Shown here in pieces: positions 7,007 to 14,050 of a DNA stretch of 14,261 bases; position 1 is the stretch's first letter; each line of letters opens with the position of its first letter. The notes under the pieces were generated by a model that did not search any database, was not told the origin of the DNA, and worked only from the letters and a program-made list of their open reading frames with translations. The position numbers were made by a program, and so were the translations under genes. The stretch covers positions 1 to 14,261 of the forward strand of contig DAOWCW010000010.1 in assembly GCA_030639395.1 (NCBI GenBank), given 5' to 3'. This DNA is from an archaeon (GTDB lineage: Archaea > Nanoarchaeota > Nanoarchaeia > Pacearchaeales > GW2011-AR1).

Positions 7007-9274
7007 ATGATGTTTAAGGGGGATGCGGCGTTGTATTCTTATGAAGTGATTCGTGAGAGTGGCGAGAATGTTATGTATGTTAATTATTTAGGTGCAGGGA
7101 TTGTTCCGTCGGTTGGTGATTTCAGTGAGGTAATGGGGAGGACCGTGGATGTTTTAAGAGAGGAGTCGAATATTGCGCGGATTGTTTTTGTTCAGCAGAG
7201 GAATTATTCTTATGATTTTTCTCAGGTTCGGATGTTGCAGGAGGTTGCGGGGTTGATGGATTTTTTGATGAAACAGGAAAAGATTGTTTCTCCTGAGAGA
7301 CTTAGTGTTTTGGGTGGTGATTATAATGAGGCCTATGTTTTTTTGAATAGGATTGTTAATGAGTTGTTGTCGAGTGATCCGATTTTGGCTTATAGAGAGT
7401 TGCGGGGAAAGTTGTTTAGATTGAAGGCTAAATCAGGAGTCAGGAGGGAAACGGGTTATGTCCGACTGCTTGAGAAGATGGTTGGATGGTTTGGAGATTT
7501 AGAGATTGTCAAAAGGTTGAAGGGTTTTTTTGATTCGTATTCTTCAGGGGATAGGGCGATTTATGGCGAGGTTTTTCGGGCGGATATTATGCCGAATTTT
7601 ACATTTACTCGGATGGTTGCTAAGATTCCTAGTGATGCTGAAATTGTAAAACAGTATAAAATTGCAAGTGGTAGCGATGAGAGTTTGGTTAGTATTTTCA
7701 AAAGGCCGAATAAGGCGAAGATGGTTTATCATTTGTCTCCGCCTGAATATTTACTGGATGAGGATCATCATATGTTGTTGAATTTGGCACGGAATGTTTT
7801 AATTGAACATAGACCGACTGCTGAGGAGTTTAGTGATCCAGAGAGGACGCGGCAGGTTTTTTTTAATGTTGCTCGGGACTTGATTAATGATTTGGCTGGA
7901 AGTAAGAACATTACTTTGAGTTATGGGGATTTGAAGAAGTTGGCAAATATTTTGGTTAGGCATACGATTGGGTTTGGGATATTAGAGGTTTTGTTGCAGG
8001 ATGAGGATTTACAGGATATCATGGTTAATGCTCCGGTTAGTTTGTCGAATATTTTTGTGAGGCATAATGAGTTTGGAGAGTGTGTTTCGAATTTGGTTCC
8101 GTCGATGGAAGATGCGGATTCTTGGGCTGCGAAGTTTAGGATGACGTCGGGTCGGGCTTTAGATGAGGCGAATCCGATTTTAGATACGAATTTGGAACTT
8201 GCTGGAGTTAGTGCTAGGGTTGCGATTATTCAACAGCCACTTTCTTCTGGTGGGCTTGCATATACTTTAAGAAGGCATCGAAGTAAGCCTTGGACTTTGC
8301 CGTTGTTTATCAAGAATGGAATGATTGATTCTTTAGGGGCTGGATTGCTTAGTTTTATGATTGATGGGGCTCGGACGATGTTGGTTGCGGGGACTCGGTC
8401 GAGTGGGAAGACGAGTTTGCTTGGTGCTTTGTTGTTGGAGATTATGCCGAATAAACGTATAATTACAGTTGAAGATACTTTGGAGCTTCCTGTTTCAGCG
8501 ATGAGGAAGTTGGATTATGATATTTTGTCGATGAAGGTTAGGTCGGCTTTGGGTGGGGAGTCTTCGGAGGTTTCGGCTGAGGAGGGGATTCGGGCTTCTT
8601 TGCGTCTTGGGGATTCTGGTTTGATTGTTGGGGAGATTCGGTCTGGTGAGGCGAAGGCTTTGTATGAGGCCATGAGGGTTGGGGCTTTGGCAAATGTTGT
8701 TGCAGGGACGATTCATGGTGGTTCTCCATATTCTGTTTTTGATAGAGTTTGTAATGATTTAGGAGTTCCAGTTACGAGTTTTAAGGCGACTGATTTAATT
8801 GTTGTTGCGAATCCTATTAAGACTGCGGATGGGCTACATTCTTGGAGACGGGTTTTGTCTATTAGTGAGGTTCGTAAGCATTGGGAAAAGGATCCGTTAA
8901 GGGAGGGAGGTTTTGTTGATTTGATGAAGTATGATGTGAAGAGCGATAAGATTTTGCCGACGGATGATTTGATTAATGGGGATTCTGAGGTCATGAAGGA
9001 GATTGCTTCGAATGTTAAAGGTTGGGCTGGGGATTGGGATGCGGTTTGGGATAATGTTGTTTTGAGGGCTAATATAAAACAAGAGACTGTGGATTTTGCT
9101 GAGAGGATGAATATGCCGGAGATTTTGGAGGGGGAGTTTACTGTTAAATCTAATAATGCGTTTCATCAGATTTCGGATGAAGTTACTTCTGATATTGGTT
9201 TGCCCGTTGGTGATGTAGTTTTTCCTAAGTGGAAGAGGTGGTTAGATGAAGAGGCGAAGCGTATTTGTTTATAA
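7007..9274 (+). CDS. Type IV filament/type II secretion ATPase (GspE/CpaF/FlaI-like)
   Basis: A 755-residue cytosolic ATPase that would drive assembly or secretion together with the TadC-like platform protein downstream. Motifs are complete: Walker A GTRSSGKT (462-469), Asp box with V488-E489-D490, Walker B-like LIVGEIR (539-545) with E543, and His box TIHGG with H570. The N-terminal half of the CpaF-like core begins near residue 305. The first 300 residues are a long extension I do not recognise, longer than in typical CpaF/TadA. It ends with about 100 residues beyond the usual core. The start is either of two adjacent ATGs (7007, 7010), preceded by GAGG. It has its own TATA box, and the gene sits between two surface-protein genes rather than directly beside its platform partner. 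Assignment to the ATPase superfamily is firm; pilus, archaellum-like or secretion use is unresolved. Confidence 0.93.
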   Translation: MMFKGDAALYSYEVIRESGENVMYVNYLGAGIVPSVGDFSEVMGRTVDVLREESNIARIVFVQQRNYSYDFSQVRMLQEVAGLMDFLMKQEKIVSPERLSVLGGDYNEAYVFLNRIVNELLSSDPILAYRELRGKLFRLKAKSGVRRETGYVRLLEKMVGWFGDLEIVKRLKGFFDSYSSGDRAIYGEVFRADIMPNFTFTRMVAKIPSDAEIVKQYKIASGSDESLVSIFKRPNKAKMVYHLSPPEYLLDEDHHMLLNLARNVLIEHRPTAEEFSDPERTRQVFFNVARDLINDLAGSKNITLSYGDLKKLANILVRHTIGFGILEVLLQDEDLQDIMVNAPVSLSNIFVRHNEFGECVSNLVPSMEDADSWAAKFRMTSGRALDEANPILDTNLELAGVSARVAIIQQPLSSGGLAYTLRRHRSKPWTLPLFIKNGMIDSLGAGLLSFMIDGARTMLVAGTRSSGKTSLLGALLLEIMPNKRIITVEDTLELPVSAMRKLDYDILSMKVRSALGGESSEVSAEEGIRASLRLGDSGLIVGEIRSGEAKALYEAMRVGALANVVAGTIHGGSPYSVFDRVCNDLGVPVTSFKATDLIVVANPIKTADGLHSWRRVLSISEVRKHWEKDPLREGGFVDLMKYDVKSDKILPTDDLINGDSEVMKEIASNVKGWAGDWDAVWDNVVLRANIKQETVDFAERMNMPEILEGEFTVKSNNAFHQISDEVTSDIGLPVGDVVFPKWKRWLDEEAKRICL

Positions 9275-9301
9275 TGCTGTTGTTGACGCTGTTAGCGAAA
9301 T

Positions 9302-9313
9302 GTTTATATAAAA
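9302..9313 (+). promoter_or_regulatory. TATA box for the second surface protein
   Basis: GTTTATATAAAA is centred near 9307, about 25 bases before ATG 9332, indicating a leaderless transcript and supporting that start. It gives the gene transcription independent of the ATPase gene, which ends 57 bases upstream. Confidence 0.65.
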
Positions 9314-9331
9314 AATAATTTTTAGTTTAGC

Positions 9332-11035
9332 ATGAGGTTGAATAATTTGTTTTTTGTTTTTGCTTTGGGGGTGTTTTGTGCTGGCATTGTTTTAGCTGCC
9401 GTTTTGGTTAATGGGGGCGGGACGGCATTTTCTTCTGTGAATGAGAGCACTGTTGCGGTTTATAATTTTAGTGTGAATAATACTCAAGCTAGTGAAAATA
9501 TTAGCGAGATTAATGTGACCTTGCCTAGTGGGTTTGTTTTTGTTGCTGATTCTAATGCGACTGATGTTGCGGTGACTAGTTTTTTAAATACGAGTTCTGT
9601 TTTGAGTTGGTCTAATACAAGTTTGGTATCAAATGGTTCATTACAATATTTTTGGTTTAATGTTACGTCTTCTTCTGTGTCTGGAAATTATAATTTTACA
9701 ATAACTGTTAGTAATTCGAGCGGAGTTTTTGAAACTCAGAATCTTAGCGTGACTGTTAATGATACAGTCTTCCCGCAAATTGATACAGCCTATCCGACTA
9801 ATATAACTTATGCAACAGCTCCGACAAACTTTAACTTTACATATACCGAAACAAATTGTGATAAGGTTTGGTATTCCAACGATTCGGGAGTAATTAATTA
9901 TACGGTCCAAGCTTGTACTTCTAATTTTAGTAACATGACAACTGTTGAGGGAGCTAATACATGGACTGTTTATATGAATGATACATCTGGAAATGAAAAC
10001 AGTTCTTCAATTGTGTTTACATTAGATACAACTTTCCCGCAAATTGATACAGCCTATCCGACTAACACAACTTATGCAACAGCTCCGACAAACTTTAACT
10101 TTACATATACAGAAATAAGTTGCGATAAGGTTTGGTATTCCAACGATTCGGGAGTAACTAATTATACGGTCCAGGCTTGTACTTCTAATTTTAGTAACAT
10201 GACAACTGTTGAGGGGGCTAATACATGGACTGTTTATATGAATGATACATTTGGAAATGAAAACAGTTCTTCAATTGTGTTTACATTAGATACAATAAAT
10301 CCTGTGGCATCTGCATCTTGTTCGCCTAGTTCGGTTAGTTCAGGAGCTACGGTTAGTTGTACATGCAGTGGAACAGATGGTGGTTCAGGGATTAATGCGT
10401 CTTTGACGACAGCTGGATCAACACCTTCTACTTTGTCTTCGGGGACGTTTAGTTATACATGTTCAGTAACAGACAATGCAGGGAATTCTCATAGTGATAG
10501 TGCTAGTTATACGGTAATTGCTTCTTCTTCTTCTTCTAGTGGTGGTGGTGGGTATCCAACATATAGCCCTTCTGAATCTAAGCTTTTGGGGGGATATGGT
10601 GTTTCATTAGGTAAAAATTATAAAGTTAGTTTTAATTTAAGGGAGCAGTCCCATAGTTTGACAGTGAATGATGTTTCTGGAAGTAAAGCTACGATTACGA
10701 TTTCTAGTGATCCAATTACGTTGGATGTTGTTGTTGGGGCGACAGAAAAAGTAGATGTGGACAGTGATGGGGCTTATGACTTGAGTATTTATCTTAAGGC
10801 GATTAGTTCAGGTAGGGCTAATTTTATTTTGACCTTAATTGATGAGGAAATTGTGGCTGTGGATGGCGAAGGTGCTGATGTGGATTCTGAGATTAGTGAG
10901 ACTGATGTTAAAGAGAGTGTTATCGTCGCTGAAGAAAGAGTAGACAGGACTTGGATTATTATTATCGTTATCATCATCGTTGTTATTTTAGTTTTGATGA
11001 TTTATTTTGGGAAAAAATACAAGGAAAAAAAGTAA
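9332..11035 (+). CDS. Anchored Ig-repeat surface glycoprotein
   Basis: A 567-residue predicted surface protein. Signal peptide 1-23; a beta-rich domain to about 146; two nearly identical Ig-like repeats at 147-234 and 235-322 starting FPQIDTAYP; a Cys-containing Ig/HYR-like domain about 323-400; a Ser/Gly linker (SSSSSSGGGGYP); a domain at about 420-515; an acidic stretch; a membrane helix 541-560 and tail GKKYKEKK. By eye about thirty N-x-S/T sequons are present, nearly all outside the last 200 residues, implying heavy N-glycosylation. It has a Sec-type rather than a class III signal, so it is not a prepilin. Position between the ATPase and platform genes suggests cargo, cell-surface stalk or adhesin; this is inference. 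A short tandem duplication explains the repeat pair. Confidence 0.88.
   Translation: MRLNNLFFVFALGVFCAGIVLAAVLVNGGGTAFSSVNESTVAVYNFSVNNTQASENISEINVTLPSGFVFVADSNATDVAVTSFLNTSSVLSWSNTSLVSNGSLQYFWFNVTSSSVSGNYNFTITVSNSSGVFETQNLSVTVNDTVFPQIDTAYPTNITYATAPTNFNFTYTETNCDKVWYSNDSGVINYTVQACTSNFSNMTTVEGANTWTVYMNDTSGNENSSSIVFTLDTTFPQIDTAYPTNTTYATAPTNFNFTYTEISCDKVWYSNDSGVTNYTVQACTSNFSNMTTVEGANTWTVYMNDTFGNENSSSIVFTLDTINPVASASCSPSSVSSGATVSCTCSGTDGGSGINASLTTAGSTPSTLSSGTFSYTCSVTDNAGNSHSDSASYTVIASSSSSSGGGGYPTYSPSESKLLGGYGVSLGKNYKVSFNLREQSHSLTVNDVSGSKATITISSDPITLDVVVGATEKVDVDSDGAYDLSIYLKAISSGRANFILTLIDEEIVAVDGEGADVDSEISETDVKESVIVAEERVDRTWIIIIVIIIVVILVLMIYFGKKYKEKK
9770..10033 (+). repeat. Ig-like 264-base tandem repeat, unit 1
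   Basis: This in-frame unit (88 residues) is followed immediately by a second copy at 10034-10297. The two differ at roughly ten positions, about 96% identity by hand comparison. The unit has more C and A at third positions than the flanking G/T-rich codons. Confidence 0.93.
10034..10297 (+). repeat. Ig-like 264-base tandem repeat, unit 2
   Basis: The second copy of the 88-residue unit. Differences cluster at the N-terminal third (NIT to NTT, TNC to ISC) and include TSGN to TFGN near the end. It keeps the reading frame, so copy number could change by recombination without breaking the protein. Confidence 0.93.
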
Positions 11036-11049
11036 GTATTGGTTTAGAA

Positions 11050-11068
11050 ATTTTTGGTTATTATTTTT
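11050..11068 (+). terminator. Probable T-run terminator after the second surface-protein gene
   Basis: Two T5 runs (11051-11055 and 11064-11068) follow 16 to 33 bases after the stop codon at 11035. Archaeal RNA polymerase terminates at such runs; no strong hairpin is seen. Confidence 0.45.
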
Positions 11069-11107
11069 GGTTGCTCTTAGTGACTATAGATAGAATTTGA
11101 TAATATC

Positions 11108-11145
11108 TTGTCTGGTATTTGAGACTTAAGTCCATGATATGAGAC
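11108..11145 (+). repeat. Dyad-symmetric operator-like site 1
   Basis: A 38-base sequence repeated exactly at 11177-11214, period 69. Positions 11110-11145 have dyad symmetry: outer GTCT/AGAC, inner TAT/ATA, central palindrome GACTTAAGTC (11123-11132). It lies upstream of the TATA box of the regulator gene. In this copy AAGTCCATG (11128-11136) can also pair with CATGGACTT (11145-11153). Confidence 0.85.
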
Positions 11146-11159
11146 ATGGACTTGGAGAA

Positions 11160-11171
11160 ATATTTATATAG
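11160..11171 (+). promoter_or_regulatory. TATA box of the regulator-platform operon
   Basis: ATATTTATATAG is centred near 11166, putting transcription start near 11192. It lies in the 31 bases between the two identical dyad sites, so a bound regulator would occupy both sides of the TATA element. Confidence 0.65.
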
Positions 11172-11176
11172 CATGT

Positions 11177-11214
11177 TTGTCTGGTATTTGAGACTTAAGT
11201 CCATGATATGAGAC
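11177..11214 (+). promoter_or_regulatory. Dyad-symmetric operator-like site 2 overlapping the start codon
   Basis: Identical to site 1 over 38 bases, with the palindrome GACTTAAGTC at 11192-11201. It covers the predicted transcription start (about 11192) and the ATG at 11208. Occupancy should block initiation. The winged-helix product of the gene it overlaps is the obvious candidate ligand; binding is not shown by sequence alone. Confidence 0.75.
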
Positions 11215-11747
11215 GAAATAATGAGGAAAAAGTATTGGAAGTTTTTTATGAGTTTCCTGAGAAGGTGTTTACAGTTAGAGAGATTTCTAAGTTGTCGAAG
11301 GTTCCTCGAGCTACGGCACATAAGATTATTTTAGAGTTGAAGAAGGAAGGGATGATTGATAAAGATGGTCGTGCTAGCTGGAGTAAAATATTTTTGACGA
11401 GGAAGATTAATTATTATGTTGAGAAAATTGTTGGTTCTGGGTTGATTGATTTTTTAGTTGAGGAGTTAGCACCGTCTGCGGTTATTTTATTTGGAAGTAT
11501 TGGAAAAGGGGATTCTGTGAAGGAGAGTAATGTTGATATTTTTGTTGAGGTTGCGAATGGTGATAAGATAAAGGTTGAGACAGGTTTGGATTTGAGGAAG
11601 TTTGAGAGGAAGATTGGGCATAATGTTGAGTTGTTTGTAGAGAGTAAGATTCTTGACTTAAAAAAGAAAAATATTCATTTGTTTAACGATGTAGTTAATG
11701 GTGTTAAATTATATGGAATATTGATATTAAATAGAGGTGGAAAATGA
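11208..11747 (+). CDS. Winged-helix regulator fused to a nucleotidyltransferase-fold (MNT) domain
   Basis: A 179-residue protein. Residues 1-60 form a winged helix-turn-helix (FTVREISKLSKVPRATAHKI), and residues about 80-175 match the minimal nucleotidyltransferase fold. The glycine motif G96-S97 and G101 is intact and the spacing to the acidic motif is canonical, but the usual S-D-x-D reads S107-N108-V109-D110, so one metal-binding aspartate is Asn and catalysis is doubtful. Such proteins are known in archaea as putative regulators or MNT antitoxin relatives; no HEPN partner is next to it. It overlaps the platform gene by ATGA, so both are made together. Two identical dyads surround its promoter, suggesting autoregulation. 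Start at 11208 follows TATA spacing; no other in-frame start fits better. Confidence 0.87.
   Translation: MRRNNEEKVLEVFYEFPEKVFTVREISKLSKVPRATAHKIILELKKEGMIDKDGRASWSKIFLTRKINYYVEKIVGSGLIDFLVEELAPSAVILFGSIGKGDSVKESNVDIFVEVANGDKIKVETGLDLRKFERKIGHNVELFVESKILDLKKKNIHLFNDVVNGVKLYGILILNRGGK
11734..11740 (+). promoter_or_regulatory. Ribosome binding site of the platform-protein gene
   Basis: GAGGTGG lies 3 bases before ATG 11744, inside the last codons of the regulator gene. Together with the ATGA overlap it supports coupled translation and this start. Confidence 0.6.
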
Positions 11748-13909
11748 CGAGTACCGACGATATTTTGAATAAGTATGGGGCGAAGATAGAGAGACAGATG
11801 CACGGTTATGACCAAGTTGGGAGTCGGGAGAAGTTTTCTAAGAGTTATGAGAAATTTAAGGATGAGATGTCTCCTGAGTTTTCGCGGTATGAGAGGTGGT
11901 GTAAGTCTATGGGGAATATTTTTGTTATGAAGATTGGGGAGAAAGATAAGGTTCGAATTGATCAGGCGATTGATATTGCGCATTTGAATGTAACGGCGAG
12001 TGAGGTTGTTGTTTTTTCTACGATGTTATTGTTTGCTTCGCTTTTTGGTGGGATTGCATTTTTTGTTGCTCTTTGGTTATTAACTGGAGTTTTTTCTATG
12101 ATGTTTTTATTTCTGGTTTTTTTGTTTTCTATTTTTCTATTTTTCTATTCTTCTAAGACTCCAGAGAGGTTGGCGGTTCGTTGGCGGCTGAATGCTTCTG
12201 CCGAGATGGTTCCAGCGATTTTGTATATTGTGATTTATATGAAGCATACTAGTAATTTTGAGAAGGCTGTTGCTTTTGCTTCGGAGCATTTGAGGCCACC
12301 TTTGAGCTTGGATTTTAGGAAGGTGTTTTGGGATGTGGAGGTTGGTAAGTTTTCGACGATTAAGGAAAGTGTTGATGATTATTTGTTGAGATGGAAGGAT
12401 TATAGCTTGGAGTTTGTTGAGGCGTTTCATTTGATTGAGTCGAGTTTGTATGAATCGAATGAGGGGCGGAGGATTACTACTTTAGAGAAGAGTTTGCAGG
12501 TTATTTTAGATGGAGTTTATGATAAGATGTTGAAATATACTCACGAGGCTAAGGCGCCGTTGACGAATGTTTATATGTTAGGAATTGTTTTGCCTACGCT
12601 GGCTTTGGCAATTTTGCCGCTTGCTTCGACGATGCTTGGGGGTGCGATTCAGTGGTTTCATGTTTTGTTAATTTTTAATGTGCTGGTGCCATTTATGGTG
12701 ATTGCTTTGACTGAGAATGTTATGATGAGGCGACCTGGGGGTTATGGCGAGAGTGGGTTGTTGAAGAAGACGCCGTTGTATGCGAAGTATGCGAGTAATG
12801 CTGGATATTGGAAGGGTGTTATTTTGGCGTTGCCACTTTTTATTGTTGGGTTGATTCCGTTTTTGTGGCGGTATACTCCTGTTCCGATTTGGCTTGGGAC
12901 GACACGGGATTATGCTTGGTCTGAGATTGGGTTGGGTTTTTTGGGGGGTGGGGGAGTGTTTGGTATTTTGACTGATTCGGCTGGTGGATTGTCTGGTCCG
13001 TTTGGTTCTGGTGCTTTGTTAATGAGTTTGTGTATTCCGGCTGCTATTGCGGTGGTTTTTATTGTTGGAGCTAAGGCTAGAACTGAAGAAATTTTGGTGA
13101 CGAGAAATAAATATAAGGAAGTTGAGAGCGAGTTTACGTCGTCGTTATTTCAGTTGGGAAATCGGATTGGGGATGGTAGTCCTGCGGAGATTGCTTTTGT
13201 TAAGGTTTCGAGTTCTGTGAAGGGGACTGCGACTGAGGGTTTTTTTAGGATTGTGAATGAGAATATTGGGCAGTTAGGGATGAGTTTAGAGAGGGCACTT
13301 TTTGATCCGAAGAGGGGGGCTGTTGTTTTTTATCCATCGCAGTTGGTTGCTACTTCTATGAAGATTTTGGTTGAGTCAGTGAAGAAGGGTTTACAGGTTG
13401 CGGCTCGGTCTTTGATGTCGATTAGTGATTACTCTAAGAATATTAAGAAGATTAATGATAGGTTGAATGATTTGTTGGCGGATATTATTTCTGATATGAA
13501 GTCGAATATGACCTTTTTGGCACCGTTGTTATCTGGTATTATAGTTGGTTTATCTGGAATGATTACGACGATTCTTAGTGCTTTAAATGAGATGTTTTCT
13601 TCGGGAAGTTTGGGTGGGGGAGCGATTGATGCGGCTGGAGGGATTGAGGGGATTTTGGCGATTTTTGATGTGTCGAAGATGATTCCGACCTATTGGTTGC
13701 AGATTATTGTTGGGGTTTATTTGATTCAGGTTGTTTTTATTTTAACGTCGACGCTTGTAACTATTAAGAGTGGGAGGGATCCGGTTCAGATGACGGCAGA
13801 GGCTGGGAAGAATTTGAAACTTTCGATGATTTTGTATTTGATTGTTGCGGCTGGATCTATTATTGGGTTGACGATTGTTGGGGCTGTTGCTTTGGCGGGG
13901 CTGACTTAA
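11744..13909 (+). CDS. TadC/FlaJ/GspF-like platform membrane protein with two T2SSF domains
   Basis: A 721-residue inner-membrane platform of the type IV filament/type II secretion superfamily, the usual partner of the GspE/FlaI-type ATPase. A cytosolic N-terminal region (1-80) precedes two helices (about 85-140). The first helical T2SSF-type domain is about 149-265, followed by helices about 275-330. A middle membrane segment at 355-440 includes PLFIVGLIPFLW. The second T2SSF-type domain is about 459-600, followed by helices near 585-615, 640-670 and 690-720. Two T2SSF domains in one chain match the archaeal FlaJ/double-GspF arrangement rather than separate TadB and TadC. It is preceded by GAGGTGG and overlaps the regulator gene (ATGA). 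Its ATPase lies 2.5 kb upstream, separated by a surface-protein gene. Confidence 0.92.
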   Translation: MTSTDDILNKYGAKIERQMHGYDQVGSREKFSKSYEKFKDEMSPEFSRYERWCKSMGNIFVMKIGEKDKVRIDQAIDIAHLNVTASEVVVFSTMLLFASLFGGIAFFVALWLLTGVFSMMFLFLVFLFSIFLFFYSSKTPERLAVRWRLNASAEMVPAILYIVIYMKHTSNFEKAVAFASEHLRPPLSLDFRKVFWDVEVGKFSTIKESVDDYLLRWKDYSLEFVEAFHLIESSLYESNEGRRITTLEKSLQVILDGVYDKMLKYTHEAKAPLTNVYMLGIVLPTLALAILPLASTMLGGAIQWFHVLLIFNVLVPFMVIALTENVMMRRPGGYGESGLLKKTPLYAKYASNAGYWKGVILALPLFIVGLIPFLWRYTPVPIWLGTTRDYAWSEIGLGFLGGGGVFGILTDSAGGLSGPFGSGALLMSLCIPAAIAVVFIVGAKARTEEILVTRNKYKEVESEFTSSLFQLGNRIGDGSPAEIAFVKVSSSVKGTATEGFFRIVNENIGQLGMSLERALFDPKRGAVVFYPSQLVATSMKILVESVKKGLQVAARSLMSISDYSKNIKKINDRLNDLLADIISDMKSNMTFLAPLLSGIIVGLSGMITTILSALNEMFSSGSLGGGAIDAAGGIEGILAIFDVSKMIPTYWLQIIVGVYLIQVVFILTSTLVTIKSGRDPVQMTAEAGKNLKLSMILYLIVAAGSIIGLTIVGAVALAGLT

Positions 13910-13953
13910 GGAATCATTTATAATATTTGGATTGTTAATAGTTGGATGAATAG
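13910..13953. other. Short spacer after the platform gene
   Basis: AT-rich spacer containing CATTTATAATAT (13915-13926), a TATA-like element with no gene at a suitable distance in the window. No convincing T-run terminator is seen before the heptamer array begins. Confidence 0.4.
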
Positions 13954-14042
13954 GTCGGGGGTTGGGGTCGGATACCTAGTTTGGGTGTCGGGAGTCGGTG
14001 GTCGGTGGTCGGTGGTTGGTGGTCGGTGGTCGGGAGTCGGGG
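13954..14042. repeat. G-rich heptamer tandem array
   Basis: Eight contiguous 7-base units run from 13987 to 14042: GTCGGGA, three GTCGGTG, GTTGGTG, GTCGGTG, GTCGGGA, GTCGGGG. Two more, GTCGGGG and GTTGGGG, lie at 13954-13967, separated by unrelated bases. The array abuts the right palindrome core; two units (1-12) sit at the same place before the left core. It resembles heptanucleotide STRR arrays known from cyanobacteria in unit length only. Confidence 0.9.
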
Positions 14043-14050
14043 TTGGGTAT

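Noticed and set aside
9332..9420. Second surface protein as a type IV prepilin
   Set aside because: The N-terminus is a Sec-type signal without the class III cleavage motif, the protein has a C-terminal anchor, and it is far larger than a pilin.
11108..11214. Possible minimal CRISPR (two 38-base repeats with a 31-base spacer)
   Set aside because: Only two repeats, extensive internal dyad symmetry, overlap with a TATA box and start codon, and no cas gene nearby; operator sites explain it better.
11208..11747. Toxin-antitoxin MNT/HEPN module
   Set aside because: No HEPN-like partner is adjacent; the coupled downstream gene is a platform membrane protein, and the catalytic motif is degenerate.
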